64,000 nucleotides of DNA from Streptomyces pluripotens (GTDB lineage: Bacteria > Actinomycetota > Actinomycetes > Streptomycetales > Streptomycetaceae), in contig NZ_CP021080.1 of the NCBI RefSeq assembly GCF_000802245.2, positions 1,612,001 through 1,676,000 of the forward strand, written 5' to 3'. The position numbers and the translations under genes were made by a program. Of the stretch, positions 19,019 through 28,653 are shown in pieces (within the stretch, counting starts at the first letter, position 1; each line of letters starts with the position of its first letter). The notes below the pieces were generated by a model. That model did not search any database. It had not been told where the DNA came from and worked only from the letters and a program-made list of their open reading frames with translations.

Positions 19019-19828
19019 ATGAGCAAGCGGAACAGCCAGGCGGCGAAGACTGCGGCCCGGGAGCGACTGCGCCAGGAGCGCGAGCGGCAGGCCAAGCGCG
19101 ACAAGGCCAAGCGGCAGGTCATCGTGGCCGCATCGGCCGTGGCCGTCTTGGCGGCGGCCGGCGGCATCGGCTACTGGATCGTCCAGGCCAACAAGCCCGC
19201 CCACTGGGAGGCGCTGAAGAACGCCAAGGTCACCGCTCCGGCCAACACCACGGGCAAGGACGGCACCACCGTGGTCATAGGCAAGGACAGCGCCAAGAAG
19301 ACTCTGAAGAGCTACGAGGACCCGCGCTGCCCCATCTGTGCCCAGTTCGAGCAGACCGTCGGCTCGACCGTCGACAAGGACGTCGAGGACGGCAAGTACA
19401 AGCTCCAGTACGTGGGCGCCACCTTCCTCGACGACAAGCTCGGCGGCGAGGGCTCGAAGAACGCGTTGAGCGCTCTCGGTGCGGCGCTCAACGTCAGCCC
19501 GCAGGCGTTCCTGGATTACAAGTCGGCGCTCTACGCGAAGAAGTGGCACCCGGAGGAGACCGACGACAAGTTCAAGAGCGACGACTACCTCATCAAGATC
19601 GCTGACACCGTTCCCGCTCTGAAGGGCAACGCGAAGTTCCAGGACGCCGTGAAGAACGGCACCTACGACGCCTGGGCCGTCGCCATGTCGAAGAAGTTCG
19701 ACACCAACAAGGACGGCGTGACCGGCACTCCGAGCTTCGTCATGGACGGCAAGAAGCTCGGCGGAGGCAACGTGATCATGACCGTGGCCGACTTCAACAA
19801 GGCGGTGGATGCGGCCCTGAAGGGGTGA
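19019..19828 (+). CDS. Membrane-anchored DsbA-like thioredoxin-fold protein
   Basis: The 269-residue protein has a charged cytoplasmic N-tail with ARERLRQERERQAKRDKAKR, a single transmembrane helix (about residues 33-56) and an exported domain with the redox motif Cys104-Pro-Ile-Cys107 in DPRCPICAQFE. The C-terminal TGTPSFVMDGKKL supplies the cis-Pro loop of DsbA/DsbG-like folds. It is probably a disulfide oxidoreductase acting on exported proteins. The start at 19019 has GGAGA nine bases upstream. It is followed by a strong terminator and then phoD, a Tat-exported phosphatase in its own transcription unit. Confidence 0.9.
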   Translation: MSKRNSQAAKTAARERLRQERERQAKRDKAKRQVIVAASAVAVLAAAGGIGYWIVQANKPAHWEALKNAKVTAPANTTGKDGTTVVIGKDSAKKTLKSYEDPRCPICAQFEQTVGSTVDKDVEDGKYKLQYVGATFLDDKLGGEGSKNALSALGAALNVSPQAFLDYKSALYAKKWHPEETDDKFKSDDYLIKIADTVPALKGNAKFQDAVKNGTYDAWAVAMSKKFDTNKDGVTGTPSFVMDGKKLGGGNVIMTVADFNKAVDAALKG

Positions 19829-19884
19829 AGCCGGTCCACTTGCACCACCACTGACGCTCCATCAGAAAATGACGAGGGTGTGAA

Positions 19885-19915
19885 GAGCGGGCGAACTCTC
19901 GGAGTTCGCCCGCTC
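19885..19915. terminator. Hairpin terminator after the DsbA-like gene
   Basis: A 14-bp perfect stem (19885-19898 with 19902-19915) closes a 3-base TCG loop, 57 bases after the stop codon. Like most Streptomyces terminators it lacks a long U tract. Confidence 0.8.
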
Positions 19916-19934
19916 CGTCGTTCATACCGGTCAG

Positions 19935-19940
19935 TAACCT
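19935..19940 (+). promoter_or_regulatory. -10 element TAACCT of the phoD promoter
   Basis: TAACCT ends eight bases before the phoD GTG with no ribosome-binding site between, so the transcript is probably leaderless. PhoD genes of this group are known PhoP targets. The upstream GTTCATACC resembles one half of a PHO box, but I cannot see a convincing second 11-base repeat. Confidence 0.45.
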
Positions 19941-19948
19941 GATCGGCC

Positions 19949-21619
19949 GTGACCAGTCGATACCGAATATCCGAGGCGCCCCAGCGTCTCAACTCCCCTT
20001 TGCCCCGCCGCCGTACGGTCGTCAAGGCCGCAGCGGCGACTGTTGTCCTGGCCGGTCCCATCGCCGCCGCGTTCCCGGCCGGCGCCGCCACGGACGCCCC
20101 CGCCTTCCTGCACGGCGTCGCCTCCGGCGACCCGCTGCCCGACGGCATCCTGCTGTGGACCCGCGTGACCCCCACACCGGAAGCCGCACCCGGCTCCGGG
20201 CTCGGCCCGGACACCGAGGTGAGCTGGGTGGTGGCCAGGGACAAGGCGCTGACGCGCATCGTCGCCAAGGGCTCCACCACCGCCAGGGCCGCTTCGGACC
20301 ATACGGTGAAGGCCGACATCCGCGGCCTGGAACCGGCCACCGACTACTGGTTCCGTTTCTCGGCCGGCGCCACCCACTCCCCGGTGGCGCACACCCGCAC
20401 CGCACCGGCGGCGGACGCGGCCGTCTCCGGTCTGCGCTTCGGCGTGGTCTCCTGCGCCAACTGGGAAGCTGGCTACTTCTCCGCCTACCGTCACCTCGCC
20501 GCCCGGGGCGACCTCGACGCGTGGCTGCACCTCGGCGACTACATCTACGAGTACAAGTCCGGCGAGTACGCAGCGCGCGGCAAGGTCGTCCGCCCGCATG
20601 CTCCCACGCACGAGATCCTCACCCTCGCCGACTACCGCATCCGGCACGCGACGTACAAGACGGACCCCGACCTGCAGGCCCTGCACCTGAAGACGCCCGT
20701 CATCGCGATCTGGGACGACCACGAGTTCGCCGACAACGCCTGGTCGGGCGGCGCCGTCAACCACACCGAAGGCGCCGAGGGCACCTGGAAGGCCCGTCAG
20801 GCCGCCGCCAAGCAGGCCTACTTCGAGTGGATGCCGGTCCGTCCGGCCATCGCCGGAACCACCTACCGGAGGCTACGCTTCGGCAAGCTCGCCGATCTGT
20901 CCCTCCTGGACCTGCGTTCCTTCCGTTCCCAGCAGGTCGCCACGGGCAGCGGATCGGTCGACGACCCGGACCGCACGATCACCGGGCGCGCCCAGCTCGA
21001 CTGGTTGAAGGCCGGATTGAAGGCCTCCAGCACCAAGTGGCGCCTGGTCGGCAACTCGGTGATGATCTCGCCGTTCGCCGTCGGGGAGCTCTCAGCCGAC
21101 CTGTTCAAGCCGCTGGCCAAGCTGCTCGGGCTGCCGCAGGAGGGCATCGCCTTCAACACCGACCAGTGGGACGGCTACACCGACGACCGCCGGGAGCTGC
21201 TGCACCACCTGCGTTCCAACGGCATCCGCAACACCGTCTTCCTGACGGGTGACATCCACATGTCGTGGGCCAACGACGTGCCGGTGAACGCCGGTACCTA
21301 CCCGCTGTCGGCATCGGCGGCCACCGAGTTCGTGATCACCTCGGTGACCTCGGACAACCTCGACGACATCGTGAAGTTCCCCGAGGGCACCGTCTCCGCA
21401 ATCGCCTCGCCGATCATCCGGGCCGCCAACCGGCACGTCCACTGGGTGGACACCGACCGGCACGGCTACGGCGTACTGGACGTCACCGACGACCGCGTGC
21501 AGATGGACTACTACGTGCTGTCCGACCGCACCGACGCAGGCGCGACCGCCAGGTGGGAACGCTCGTACCGCACCCGCAGCGGCACGCAGAAGGTCGAGCG
21601 GGCCTACGCCCCCGTGTAA
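19949..21619 (+). CDS. phoD: Secreted alkaline phosphatase/phosphodiesterase, PhoD family (Tat substrate)
   Basis: PhoD enzymes are Fe/Ca-dependent extracytoplasmic phosphatases that scavenge phosphate. The 556-residue preprotein begins with a Tat signal: RRRTVVK at residues 20-26, a hydrophobic stretch and a likely cleavage after FPAGA (about 46). Metal-site motifs are [49 protein letters not shown] and [10 protein letters not shown]. The GTG start is preceded by TAACCT eight bases upstream. The preceding gene ends in a terminator, and the hydrolase gene downstream converges after four bases. Confidence 0.94.
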   Translation: MTSRYRISEAPQRLNSPLPRRRTVVKAAAATVVLAGPIAAAFPAGAATDAPAFLHGVASGDPLPDGILLWTRVTPTPEAAPGSGLGPDTEVSWVVARDKALTRIVAKGSTTARAASDHTVKADIRGLEPATDYWFRFSAGATHSPVAHTRTAPAADAAVSGLRFGVVSCANWEAGYFSAYRHLAARGDLDAWLHLGDYIYEYKSGEYAARGKVVRPHAPTHEILTLADYRIRHATYKTDPDLQALHLKTPVIAIWDDHEFADNAWSGGAVNHTEGAEGTWKARQAAAKQAYFEWMPVRPAIAGTTYRRLRFGKLADLSLLDLRSFRSQQVATGSGSVDDPDRTITGRAQLDWLKAGLKASSTKWRLVGNSVMISPFAVGELSADLFKPLAKLLGLPQEGIAFNTDQWDGYTDDRRELLHHLRSNGIRNTVFLTGDIHMSWANDVPVNAGTYPLSASAATEFVITSVTSDNLDDIVKFPEGTVSAIASPIIRAANRHVHWVDTDRHGYGVLDVTDDRVQMDYYVLSDRTDAGATARWERSYRTRSGTQKVERAYAPV

Positions 21620-21623
21620 CCGC

Positions 21624-22196
21624 TCACCTGAGCATTCCAAGGAAGCCGAGCGCCACCCGCCAGGTGGCCTCGGCGGCCTCCGCGTCGTAGTCCGGCAGCC
21701 CGGGGTCGGTGTAGAGGTGCCCGGCCCCGGCGTACCGGTGAACCTCCACCTCGGCACCTGCCCGGCCCATCTGCAGGTACCAGGCGTTCAGCCAGTCGTC
21801 CGTCTCGAACGGGTCCGGCTCGGCGACGTGCAGCTGCACCGGCAGCTCGTCCACCTGTGTGTCCGGCGCGAGGTCCGACGTACCGTGCAGAAGCAACAGC
21901 CCGCGCGCCTTAGCGTCCCCGAGGGCGAGGGTCTGGGCGATGGAGGCACCGAGCGAGAATCCGGCGTACACCAGGCCGCGGTCCGAATAGGGCGCCGCCG
22001 CCAGCACGGCCCGCTTCAGCAGTTCGTCCTTGCCGATCTCCTCCTTGAACTCCATGCCCTTCTCGACGCTGTCGAACGTGCACCCCGCGAAGAGGTCAGG
22101 CGTCCACACCTCGTGGCCCGCCCCGCGCAGCCGGTCCGCGGCCTCGCGCACCGCGGGCCGGAGCCCGTAGGTCGAGTGAAAAAGCATGATGTTCAT
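21624..22196 (-). CDS. Dienelactone hydrolase family protein with a serine nucleophile
   Basis: A 190-residue alpha/beta hydrolase opens with MNIMLFHSTYGLRPAVREAADRL. The nucleophile elbow is Gly79-Phe-Ser81-Leu-Gly83, so it has Ser where classical dienelactone hydrolases have Cys. The later DPFETDDW and GAGHLYTD supply a plausible Asp and His. The biological substrate is unknown. It converges on phoD with only four bases between stops and lies divergent to the MscS gene. Confidence 0.86.
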   Translation of the reverse strand: MNIMLFHSTYGLRPAVREAADRLRGAGHEVWTPDLFAGCTFDSVEKGMEFKEEIGKDELLKRAVLAAAPYSDRGLVYAGFSLGASIAQTLALGDAKARGLLLLHGTSDLAPDTQVDELPVQLHVAEPDPFETDDWLNAWYLQMGRAGAEVEVHRYAGAGHLYTDPGLPDYDAEAAEATWRVALGFLGMLR

Positions 22197-22301
22197 GAGG
22201 CCATGGTGCCAGCTGGGCCTGCCCGAGCCGCGGCACGCCCTCCCCGAACGCGTCCAAAGTCACAGGTTCGCTCCCCGGCAGAGCCGGTTACGGTCGCAGA
22301 C

Positions 22302-23402
22302 ATGGAGACCCTGCTCCGACCCGTGATCGTGGTCGGCGGGTCCGTGTTCCTGACCGTGCTCATCGGCTGGGCCACGGACCTGCTGCTCCGCAAGGCCGAC
22401 GACCGCCACAGTGAGACACCGCTGTGGGGGCTGCTGCGGCGTGCCCGTGTCCCGTACCAGATGGTGCTGTGCGCCGCCCTGCTCAGAGGCTGCTACGACC
22501 AGGTGGGACTGCTCCGGGAACACCGGGTCGGCATCGGACGGACGCTGACCCTGGTGCTGATCGGGGCGACGGCCTGGCTGGCGATCCGGATCGCGGCGGC
22601 GGCGGTGGAGACGACTTACACCGGCTACGCCCGCGCCCACCACGATCTGGCGCGGGTCCGGCGAGTACGCACCCAGCTGACGCTGATCATGCGCGTGGTG
22701 TCCGCCGCCGTCGGCGTGGTCGCGGTGGCCGCAATGCTGCTGACGTTCCCGGCCATGCGGACCGCCGGCGCATCGCTGCTGGCCTCGGCGGGTGTCGTCG
22801 GCATCGTGGCCGGTGTCGCCGCCCAGTCCACGCTGTCGAACCTGTTCGCAGGGCTGCAGATCGCCTTCGGTGACATGGTGCGCATCGGCGACACGGTCGT
22901 CGTGGACGGCGAGTGGGGCACCGTCGAGGAGATCACACTGACCTTCCTGACGGTGCGTACCTGGGACGAGCGCCGCTTCACCATGCCGGTGTCGTACTTC
23001 ACGTCCAAGCCGTTCGAGAACTGGTCCCGCGGCACCCCACAGATGACCGGAACGGTCTTCTGGCACCTCGACCACAGTGCGCCCGTGGAGACGATGCGCG
23101 AGAAACTGCGCGACATCGTGCGCCGGTGCCCCGCCTGGGACGGTCGCGCCTGCAGCTTGCAGGTGACGGACACGACACCGAACACCATCCAGGTACGCGC
23201 CCTGGTGACGGCGAAGGACGCGAACGACATCTGGACGGTACGGGTCACGGTCCGCGAACAGATGATCACCTGGCTGTCGGCGGAGCACCCCTACGCTCTT
23301 CCTCGGGTCAACACCGCGGATGCCGATCCCCCACCACACCGCTCCCCGTCCCCTGCCGGACCTTCCCTGCGCAAGGCGTACGGGGTCCCCCACCCCGGCT
23401 GA
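22302..23402 (+). CDS. MscS-type small-conductance mechanosensitive channel
   Basis: The 366-residue protein has four to five transmembrane helices, then the MscS pore helix region ASAGVVGIVAGVAAQSTLSNLFAGLQI and the beta-domain GDMVRIGDTVVVDGEWGTVEEITLTFLTVRTWDERRFTMP, which is diagnostic of the family. The cytoplasmic C-terminal domain follows, ending in a proline-rich tail. It releases osmolytes under hypo-osmotic shock. The ATG at 22302 has TACGGT seven bases upstream and no ribosome-binding site, suggesting a leaderless mRNA. Confidence 0.92.
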   Translation: METLLRPVIVVGGSVFLTVLIGWATDLLLRKADDRHSETPLWGLLRRARVPYQMVLCAALLRGCYDQVGLLREHRVGIGRTLTLVLIGATAWLAIRIAAAAVETTYTGYARAHHDLARVRRVRTQLTLIMRVVSAAVGVVAVAAMLLTFPAMRTAGASLLASAGVVGIVAGVAAQSTLSNLFAGLQIAFGDMVRIGDTVVVDGEWGTVEEITLTFLTVRTWDERRFTMPVSYFTSKPFENWSRGTPQMTGTVFWHLDHSAPVETMREKLRDIVRRCPAWDGRACSLQVTDTTPNTIQVRALVTAKDANDIWTVRVTVREQMITWLSAEHPYALPRVNTADADPPPHRSPSPAGPSLRKAYGVPHPG

Positions 23403-23504
23403 GGCTGACGGACCGCACCAGTGGCAGCCACGGACCGCGCCGCACCCGCACGGCAGACATCCGGCATCCGGCCGTAGCGGGTGGTGCCCGGGTGGGAGGG
23501 GAAT

Positions 23505-25091
23505 TCAGCGCAGGCTGCGCACATCGAGGTGCCGAAGCACCCGGTCCACGACCTCCGGGTCGGCACCGGGCTCGCTGCGCGCCGCCAATACCTCGTGCCG
23601 CGCAGCGCTCAGCATCTCCGCCTGGATGCGCCGGATGCGCTTCAGTCGTCTGGCACGCTGATGCTGGGCCTCCCGACGTTCCTCCTCCCCCATGTCCGGG
23701 CTGATCCGGATACCGATGTCGAAGGCCGTCCGCAGCATCTGCTCGGACAGCTCCTCGGACAGCTCCTCCACTTCCTCGATCTCCCGTAGCCTGCGCCTGG
23801 CCGCCTTCGCGGCCCGCACGGCCAGGTCCTTCTCGAACTCCTTCTCGCCCTCGGCGTCGGCCCGCACCCCGAGCCGCCGGACGAGCCATGGCAGGGTCAG
23901 CCCCTGCAACACCAACGTGCCGATGATCACCCCGAAGGCGATGAAGACGATCTCACCCCGGTCGGGAAACGCAGACCCGGCATCGGTCTTCAGCGGGATG
24001 GCCAGCGCCAGCGCCACCGACGCCACCCCCCGCATACCGGACCACCACATCACCACGGTTTCCCGCCAGCTGACCGGAATGTCCTCGTCGTAGTCCCGGC
24101 GGGCGTGCAGCCGCTTGGTCAGCCAGGTGGCGGGCAGCAACCACAGCAGCCGTACGACGATCACCACGCCGGCGACGGTCGCCGCCCAGCCCAGCAGCAC
24201 ACTCCATCGCCCCGTGGCCGTACGGATGGCGTTGTGCAGTTCCAGACCGATCAGTCCGAAGGCCACGCCCGTGACCAGGGTGTCGATGATGTCCCAGAAG
24301 GTGTGCCCGGCCAGCCGGGTCATCACCGCATCGGCGTCAGTGGCGTACTCCGCGAGGAAGAGGGCGGTGGTGAGCACGGCGAGCACCCCGGAACCGTGCA
24401 GCTTCTCGGCGAGCACATAGGAGGCGTACGGCACGAGCAGTGTCATGCCGATCTGCAGTGTCGGATCGTCCAGCACGTCCATCAGCTTGTTCGCGCCCCA
24501 GCCCAGCACCAGCCCCATGACCAGCGCGACGACGGCGGACAGCACAAGGTCCAGGCCGGCCTGCCATACCGAGAACGCGCCGCTCACCACGGCGGCGACC
24601 GCCATGTGGTACAGCACGATGGCCGTGACGTCGTTGAAGAGCCCCTCACCTTCCAGGATCGACACCAAACGGCGCGGCAGCCCCAGCTGGCCCGCAACGC
24701 TCGTCGCGGCGACCGGGTCGGGCGGCGCGATCAGTGCGCCGAGCACGAAGGCGGCGGCGATCGGCAGTTTGGGCACGATCGCGTGGGCGACGAACGCCAC
24801 GCACACCATCGTCACGCACACCAGGGCGACGGCCAGCAGGAGGATGGGGCGGATGTTGGCCGCGAACTGCCGCCAGGAAGTCCGGCGCACGGCGGCGTAG
24901 AGCAGCGGCGGCAACAGCGCGGGCAGGATCAGATCGGGCGGGATGTCCACGTCGGGCACGAAGTCGGCCACCGCCAGCACCCCGCCGAACAGCGTCATCA
25001 GCACCGGCGCCGGCACCCCGAACCGGTCCCCCAGCGGGACGCTCACCAAGGCCCCGAGCAGGAGTGCGAACAACAGGGCCAACTGATCCAC
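23505..25091 (-). CDS. Na+/H+ antiporter, CPA1 (NhaP/SOS1-like) family
   Basis: The 528-residue protein has about twelve transmembrane segments, with the CPA1 ion-site motifs APPDPVAATSV and LEGEGLFNDVTAIVLY (the ND pair of electroneutral exchangers). A later WSGMRGVASVALALAI matches the conserved Arg-containing helix. A soluble C-terminal tail of about 110 residues is predicted to be largely helical and charged (EFEKDLAVRAAKAARRRLREIEEVEELSEELSEQ), probably regulatory. The start is a GTG at 25091. It converges with the MscS gene. The coupled ions are inferred from the family. Confidence 0.92.
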   Translation of the reverse strand: MDQLALLFALLLGALVSVPLGDRFGVPAPVLMTLFGGVLAVADFVPDVDIPPDLILPALLPPLLYAAVRRTSWRQFAANIRPILLLAVALVCVTMVCVAFVAHAIVPKLPIAAAFVLGALIAPPDPVAATSVAGQLGLPRRLVSILEGEGLFNDVTAIVLYHMAVAAVVSGAFSVWQAGLDLVLSAVVALVMGLVLGWGANKLMDVLDDPTLQIGMTLLVPYASYVLAEKLHGSGVLAVLTTALFLAEYATDADAVMTRLAGHTFWDIIDTLVTGVAFGLIGLELHNAIRTATGRWSVLLGWAATVAGVVIVVRLLWLLPATWLTKRLHARRDYDEDIPVSWRETVVMWWSGMRGVASVALALAIPLKTDAGSAFPDRGEIVFIAFGVIIGTLVLQGLTLPWLVRRLGVRADAEGEKEFEKDLAVRAAKAARRRLREIEEVEELSEELSEQMLRTAFDIGIRISPDMGEEERREAQHQRARRLKRIRRIQAEMLSAARHEVLAARSEPGADPEVVDRVLRHLDVRSLR

Positions 25092-25175
25092 GGCCGGCGC
25101 TCCGGGAGTCGACGATCACACGGCAGGGCTCCAGGGTGCCATCCGGCCGGCTGGAAAGTGCGTTGCGCGCCGCCG

Positions 25176-25643
25176 CTACAGAGTGCGGCGCATCGCCCGG
25201 TGCGGTATGCCGGCGTCCGGGAATTCAGGGCCGTACGCCGTGTAGCCGAGTCGTTCGTAGAAGCCCAGGGCATGGGTCTGCGCATGCAGGTCCACCGCGG
25301 TCAGACCCCGTGCGCGTGCCGCCCCTTCGATGGCCCGGACCAGGGCCGCGCCGACCCCGAGCCCGCGTGCCTCCGGGCAGACGGCGAGTCTGCCCAGGGA
25401 GCCCACCGCCGGGTCCCCACCGGTCTTTCCGGTGGCCGCCTCGCCGTACAGCAACCGGCCGGTACCGAGCGGTGCACCGTCCTCGCGGGCTGCCAGGACA
25501 TGCACGGCGACGGCGTCATAGGCGTCGTATTCGATGCTCTCGGCGACGCCCTGCTCTCCCACGAAGACCTCCTTGCGGACCGTGAAGCAGGCCTCGCGGT
25601 CGGCGGAGTCCTCGGCGATCCGGACGGTGTACGGCAGGCTCAC
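25176..25643 (-). CDS. GNAT family N-acetyltransferase
   Basis: The 155-residue product shows the GNAT core: [12 protein letters not shown], then [24 protein letters not shown] with the acetyl-CoA pyrophosphate loop RGLGVG, and [17 protein letters not shown] at the C-terminus. It resembles the ElaA/YjcF-like subgroup. The GTG at 25643 overlaps the stop of the RluD-type gene (GTGA), so the two are translationally coupled. The substrate is unknown, although coupling to an rRNA-modifying enzyme may hint at a translation-related target. Confidence 0.9.
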   Translation of the reverse strand: MSLPYTVRIAEDSADREACFTVRKEVFVGEQGVAESIEYDAYDAVAVHVLAAREDGAPLGTGRLLYGEAATGKTGGDPAVGSLGRLAVCPEARGLGVGAALVRAIEGAARARGLTAVDLHAQTHALGFYERLGYTAYGPEFPDAGIPHRAMRRTL

Positions 25644-26584
25644 GCGTACGTCTCCGCACGGACCTGGTCGAGGGCGTTCTGCAGGTCCTCGGGGTAGTCG
25701 CTCGTGAACTCGACCCACCGTCCGTCCCCGGGATGCTCGAAGCCGAGCCGGACCGCGTGCAGCCACTGGCGGGTCAGGCGCAGCCGCTTGGCGAGGGTGG
25801 GGTCGGCGCCGTAGGTGAGATCGCCGACGCAAGGGTGGCGGTGCGCGGCCATGTGGACGCGGATCTGGTGGGTCCGGCCGGTCTCCAGCTTCACGTCGAG
25901 CAGGGAGGCGGCTCGGAAGGCCTCGACGAGGTCGTAGTGGGTCACCGAGGGCTTTCCGTCGGCTGTGACCGCCCACTTGTAGTCGTGGTGCGGATGGCGG
26001 CCGATCGGGGCGTCGATGGTGCCACTGGTCGGGTCCGGGTGCCCTTGGACCAGGGTGTGGTAACGCTTGTCGACCGTACGTTCCTTGAACTGACGCTTGA
26101 GCGACGTGTACGCGTACTCGGACTTGGCGACGACCATCAGGCCCGAGGTGCCGACGTCGAGGCGGTGCACGATGCCCTGCCGCTCGGCGGCACCGGAGGT
26201 GGAGATCCGGTAGCCCGCTGCGGCGAGCCCACCGATGACGGTGGGCCCGGACCAGCCCGGCGAGGGGTGCGCAGCAACGCCGACCGGCTTGACGATCACG
26301 ACCACGTCATCGTCGTCGTGCACGATCTCCATGCCCTCGACCGGCTCGGCGACCACCTGCACCGGCGCGGGCGCCTGCGGCATCTCGACCTCCAGCCAGG
26401 CACCACCGCGCACCCGCTCGGACTTGCCGACCATCGTGCCGTCGACCTGGACCTTGCCGGCTGCGGCCAGTTCCGCCGCCTTCGTACGGGAGAAGCCGAA
26501 CATGCGGGAGATGGCGGCGTCGACGCGCTCGCCCTCCAGGCCGTCGGGCACGGGCAGGGTACGGATCTCGGGAATCGTGCTCAC
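25640..26584 (-). CDS. RluA/RluD-type 23S rRNA pseudouridine synthase
   Basis: The 314-residue protein has an N-terminal S4 RNA-binding domain ([30 protein letters not shown]) and the RluA catalytic domain with Asp in [19 protein letters not shown] and the HQIRVHMA motif. Such enzymes isomerise uridines of 23S rRNA, RluD at helix 69. The GTG at 26584 has CATACT six bases upstream and no ribosome-binding site, so it may be leaderless. The GNAT gene is coupled downstream, and lspA is 144 bases upstream on the same strand. The exact target uridines cannot be read from the sequence. Confidence 0.92.
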   Translation of the reverse strand: MSTIPEIRTLPVPDGLEGERVDAAISRMFGFSRTKAAELAAAGKVQVDGTMVGKSERVRGGAWLEVEMPQAPAPVQVVAEPVEGMEIVHDDDDVVVIVKPVGVAAHPSPGWSGPTVIGGLAAAGYRISTSGAAERQGIVHRLDVGTSGLMVVAKSEYAYTSLKRQFKERTVDKRYHTLVQGHPDPTSGTIDAPIGRHPHHDYKWAVTADGKPSVTHYDLVEAFRAASLLDVKLETGRTHQIRVHMAAHRHPCVGDLTYGADPTLAKRLRLTRQWLHAVRLGFEHPGDGRWVEFTSDYPEDLQNALDQVRAETYA

Positions 26585-26639
26585 CAGACGAGTATGCCGG
26601 ACGGGCGCGCGGCCGCCGAACGAGCCTGTGGACAAACCG

Positions 26640-26675
26640 CCGCGGACACCCCCGCGGACACCCCCGCGGACACCA
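26640..26675. repeat. Short tandem repeat (about three copies of a 12-bp unit)
   Basis: CCGCGGACACCC is repeated three times in tandem in the gap between the pseudouridine synthase start and the lspA stop. It lies outside both genes and looks like replication slippage in non-coding DNA. Confidence 0.8.
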
Positions 26676-26728
26676 CTGCCCTTCGGTCCCCGCGGCCCCG
26701 GTCCAGCGCTTCCTTCCGGGCCGGGCCG

Positions 26729-27352
26729 TCAGTCGCGATGGACCGTGCCGTCCGGGTCCAGGCCGCGGAAGGACAGCAGCACGATCAGGATGCCGCCGCA
26801 CACGATCGCCGAGTCGGCCAGGTTGAACACGGCGAAGCCCTTGGGCGCGATGAAGTCCACCACCTCGCCCTGGAAGACTCCCGGCGCGCGGAAGATCCGG
26901 TCGGTGAGGTTGCCGAGCGCGCCGCCGAGCAGCAGTCCCAGGGCGATCGCCCAGGGGAAGCTGTAGAGCTTGCGGGCCAGGCGGATGATCACCACGATCA
27001 CCGCAGCCGCGATCAGCGTGAAGATCACGGTGAAGGCCGCGCCGAAACCGAAAGCGGCCCCCGGGTTGCGGGTGGCGTGCAGCTCCAACAGGTCTCCGAC
27101 GAGGCTGATCGGCGCGTGCCCCTCCAACTTGGCGACGACGAGCGTCTTGCTGATCAGGTCGAGGGCGTAGGCGAACGCGGCCACCGCGAACAGCACCGCG
27201 ATCCGGCGCGCGCGACCGGACTGCTGCTGCGCCGGGGCCTGCGGCCCGGCCGCACCGGACACGCCGGCGCCGGGCGGCGCTCCGGCCGCCGCCTGCTCGC
27301 CGTTGTCGTCCGGGGTGTCCGGCGTACCGATGATGCGCTCCGCCTCTGCCAC
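26729..27352 (-). CDS. lspA: Lipoprotein signal peptidase LspA
   Basis: LspA (signal peptidase II) cleaves prolipoprotein signal peptides. The 207-residue protein has four transmembrane helices and both catalytic aspartates, in [12 protein letters not shown] and FNLADSAIV, plus the conserved [11 protein letters not shown] region. The first 48 residues are a hydrophilic Pro/Gly/Ala-rich cytoplasmic extension, longer than in E. coli but usual in actinobacteria. The GTG at 27352 is the best-supported start. Upstream on the same strand is ddbA, 67 bases away. Confidence 0.95.
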   Translation of the reverse strand: MAEAERIIGTPDTPDDNGEQAAAGAPPGAGVSGAAGPQAPAQQQSGRARRIAVLFAVAAFAYALDLISKTLVVAKLEGHAPISLVGDLLELHATRNPGAAFGFGAAFTVIFTLIAAAVIVVIIRLARKLYSFPWAIALGLLLGGALGNLTDRIFRAPGVFQGEVVDFIAPKGFAVFNLADSAIVCGGILIVLLSFRGLDPDGTVHRD

Positions 27353-27419
27353 GTGAGTCCCTCAACCTAGGTGCCTGACTGAGGACGAGACTACGGCACG
27401 TCCCGGCGGCCCCTCGCGC

Positions 27420-28640
27420 TCAGGAGCGGCGTTCCTGCTTCTGTTTGCACTCCACGCACAGCGTGGCCCGTGGGAAGGCCTGCATCCTGGCCTTGCCGAT
27501 GGGGTTGCCGCAGTTCTCGCACAGGCCGTAGGTGCCGGCGTCCAGCCGGTCCAGGGCACGCTCGGTCTGGACCAACATTTCGCGCGCGTTGGCAGCCAGG
27601 GCCATCTCGTGCTCGCGCGTGATGTTCTTGGTGCCGGTGTCGGCCTGGTCGTCGCCCGCGCCGTCCCCGGAATCCCGCATCAGGCCGACGAGGGACGCCT
27701 CGGACGAGGTGATCTCCTCTCTCAGTCGCTCCGTCTCGGACTGCAGTTCCGCGCGGGCCTGCGCGACCTCTTCCGAGGTCCAGGGGTCTTCGCCGGGGCG
27801 TACCGCCAACTCGCCGGGCTCTGCCCCGGTGCCCCGTGCCTTGGGGACGGCGTTCTGCCCCGCCGTGGCCGTGCCAGGAGTCTTCTTCGCTCCCACTGTC
27901 GTGGCTCCCGTCTGCTTCGCGTTCCGCGCCGCGCCCGCTTTCCTGGCCGTGCTCTGCCCGACCGCCTCGGCGGAGGCGTCCTCACCGCCCGTCTTCTTCG
28001 CGCCGGCCTTCTGCACCGGGGCCTTCTCGACCGATGCCTTCCTGTCCTGCGTCTTGCCTGCCGCCGGCTTCTCGGGGGCGTTCCCGGGAACCGCGTTCTG
28101 GGCCCGCGCCCGCCCCGCGGACACCTTCTTGGCCGCGGTCTTGCTGGCCGGCTTCTTTGCCCCCGACCGGTTCCCGGCCACCTTGTCGCCAGCCACCCTG
28201 CCCGTCGCCGTCTCCCCGGCGGTCACGGCTGCCATCTTCGCCGCCGGCTTCTTCCCGGCGGACTTCTTCCCGACCGGTTTCTTCCCGACCGGCTTCTTCC
28301 CGACCGGCTTCTTCCCGGCCGGCTTCTTCCCGGCCGGCTTCTCCGCGGCCGGCTTCTCCACAGCCGCCTGGTCCTTCGGCGGTGTCTGCGCGGCCGACGC
28401 CTCCCCGGCACCTTCCTTCCCCGCCACGGCCTTCTTGGCTGGCGATCTCCCTGCGGCCGTCTGCTCGGCGGCTGTCTTCCGGAGCCCTGCCCGTCCGGTC
28501 GAAGCGGTCCCGGCGCGCGCGGACTCCCTTCCGGCTACTGCCCTGGCCCCGCCATCAAAGGCAGCCGCACCGCCGGAGGCGGCTGCGTCCCTGGGCCGGA
28601 CGGTCGCCGGCTGCTGTACGGCGGTCTCTTTCGCCACCAT
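27420..28640 (-). CDS. ddbA: DdbA-like protein: histone H1-like Lys/Ala/Pro tail fused to a DksA/TraR zinc-finger domain
   Basis: The 406-residue protein has two parts. Residues 1 to about 290 form a lysine/alanine/proline-rich tail with tandem pentads of the type KKPVG and KKPAG (about 100-135), resembling eukaryotic histone H1 tails. The C-terminal 115 residues are DksA/TraR-like: a coiled-coil hairpin (WTSEEVAQARAELQSETERLREEI), then the zinc finger Cys374, Cys377, Cys395 and Cys398. This architecture matches the described Streptomyces nucleoid protein DdbA, thought to link DNA compaction with transcription. The start is the ATG at 28640 with AAGGGG upstream. A TCACA/TGTGA palindrome lies 14-26 bases ahead of it. 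Confidence 0.9.
   Translation of the reverse strand: MVAKETAVQQPATVRPRDAAASGGAAAFDGGARAVAGRESARAGTASTGRAGLRKTAAEQTAAGRSPAKKAVAGKEGAGEASAAQTPPKDQAAVEKPAAEKPAGKKPAGKKPVGKKPVGKKPVGKKSAGKKPAAKMAAVTAGETATGRVAGDKVAGNRSGAKKPASKTAAKKVSAGRARAQNAVPGNAPEKPAAGKTQDRKASVEKAPVQKAGAKKTGGEDASAEAVGQSTARKAGAARNAKQTGATTVGAKKTPGTATAGQNAVPKARGTGAEPGELAVRPGEDPWTSEEVAQARAELQSETERLREEITSSEASLVGLMRDSGDGAGDDQADTGTKNITREHEMALAANAREMLVQTERALDRLDAGTYGLCENCGNPIGKARMQAFPRATLCVECKQKQERRS
28240..28360. repeat. In-frame 15-bp tandem repeats encoding the KKP-rich tail of DdbA
   Basis: On the + strand a degenerate unit TTCTTCCCGACCGGC repeats about five to six times, encoding G/A-KKPV/A pentads on the minus strand. Copy number is likely to vary between strains. 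It is coding, not an array. Confidence 0.85.
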
Positions 28641-28653
28641 GGCCGCGACCCCT

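Noticed and set aside
19921..19948. PHO box upstream of phoD
   Set aside because: Only one GTTCA-like half is visible, and a second 11-base repeat is not convincing, so it is mentioned but not called.
28240..28360. Tandem repeats resembling a CRISPR-like array
   Set aside because: The units are contiguous, have no spacers and encode the KKP tail of DdbA in frame.
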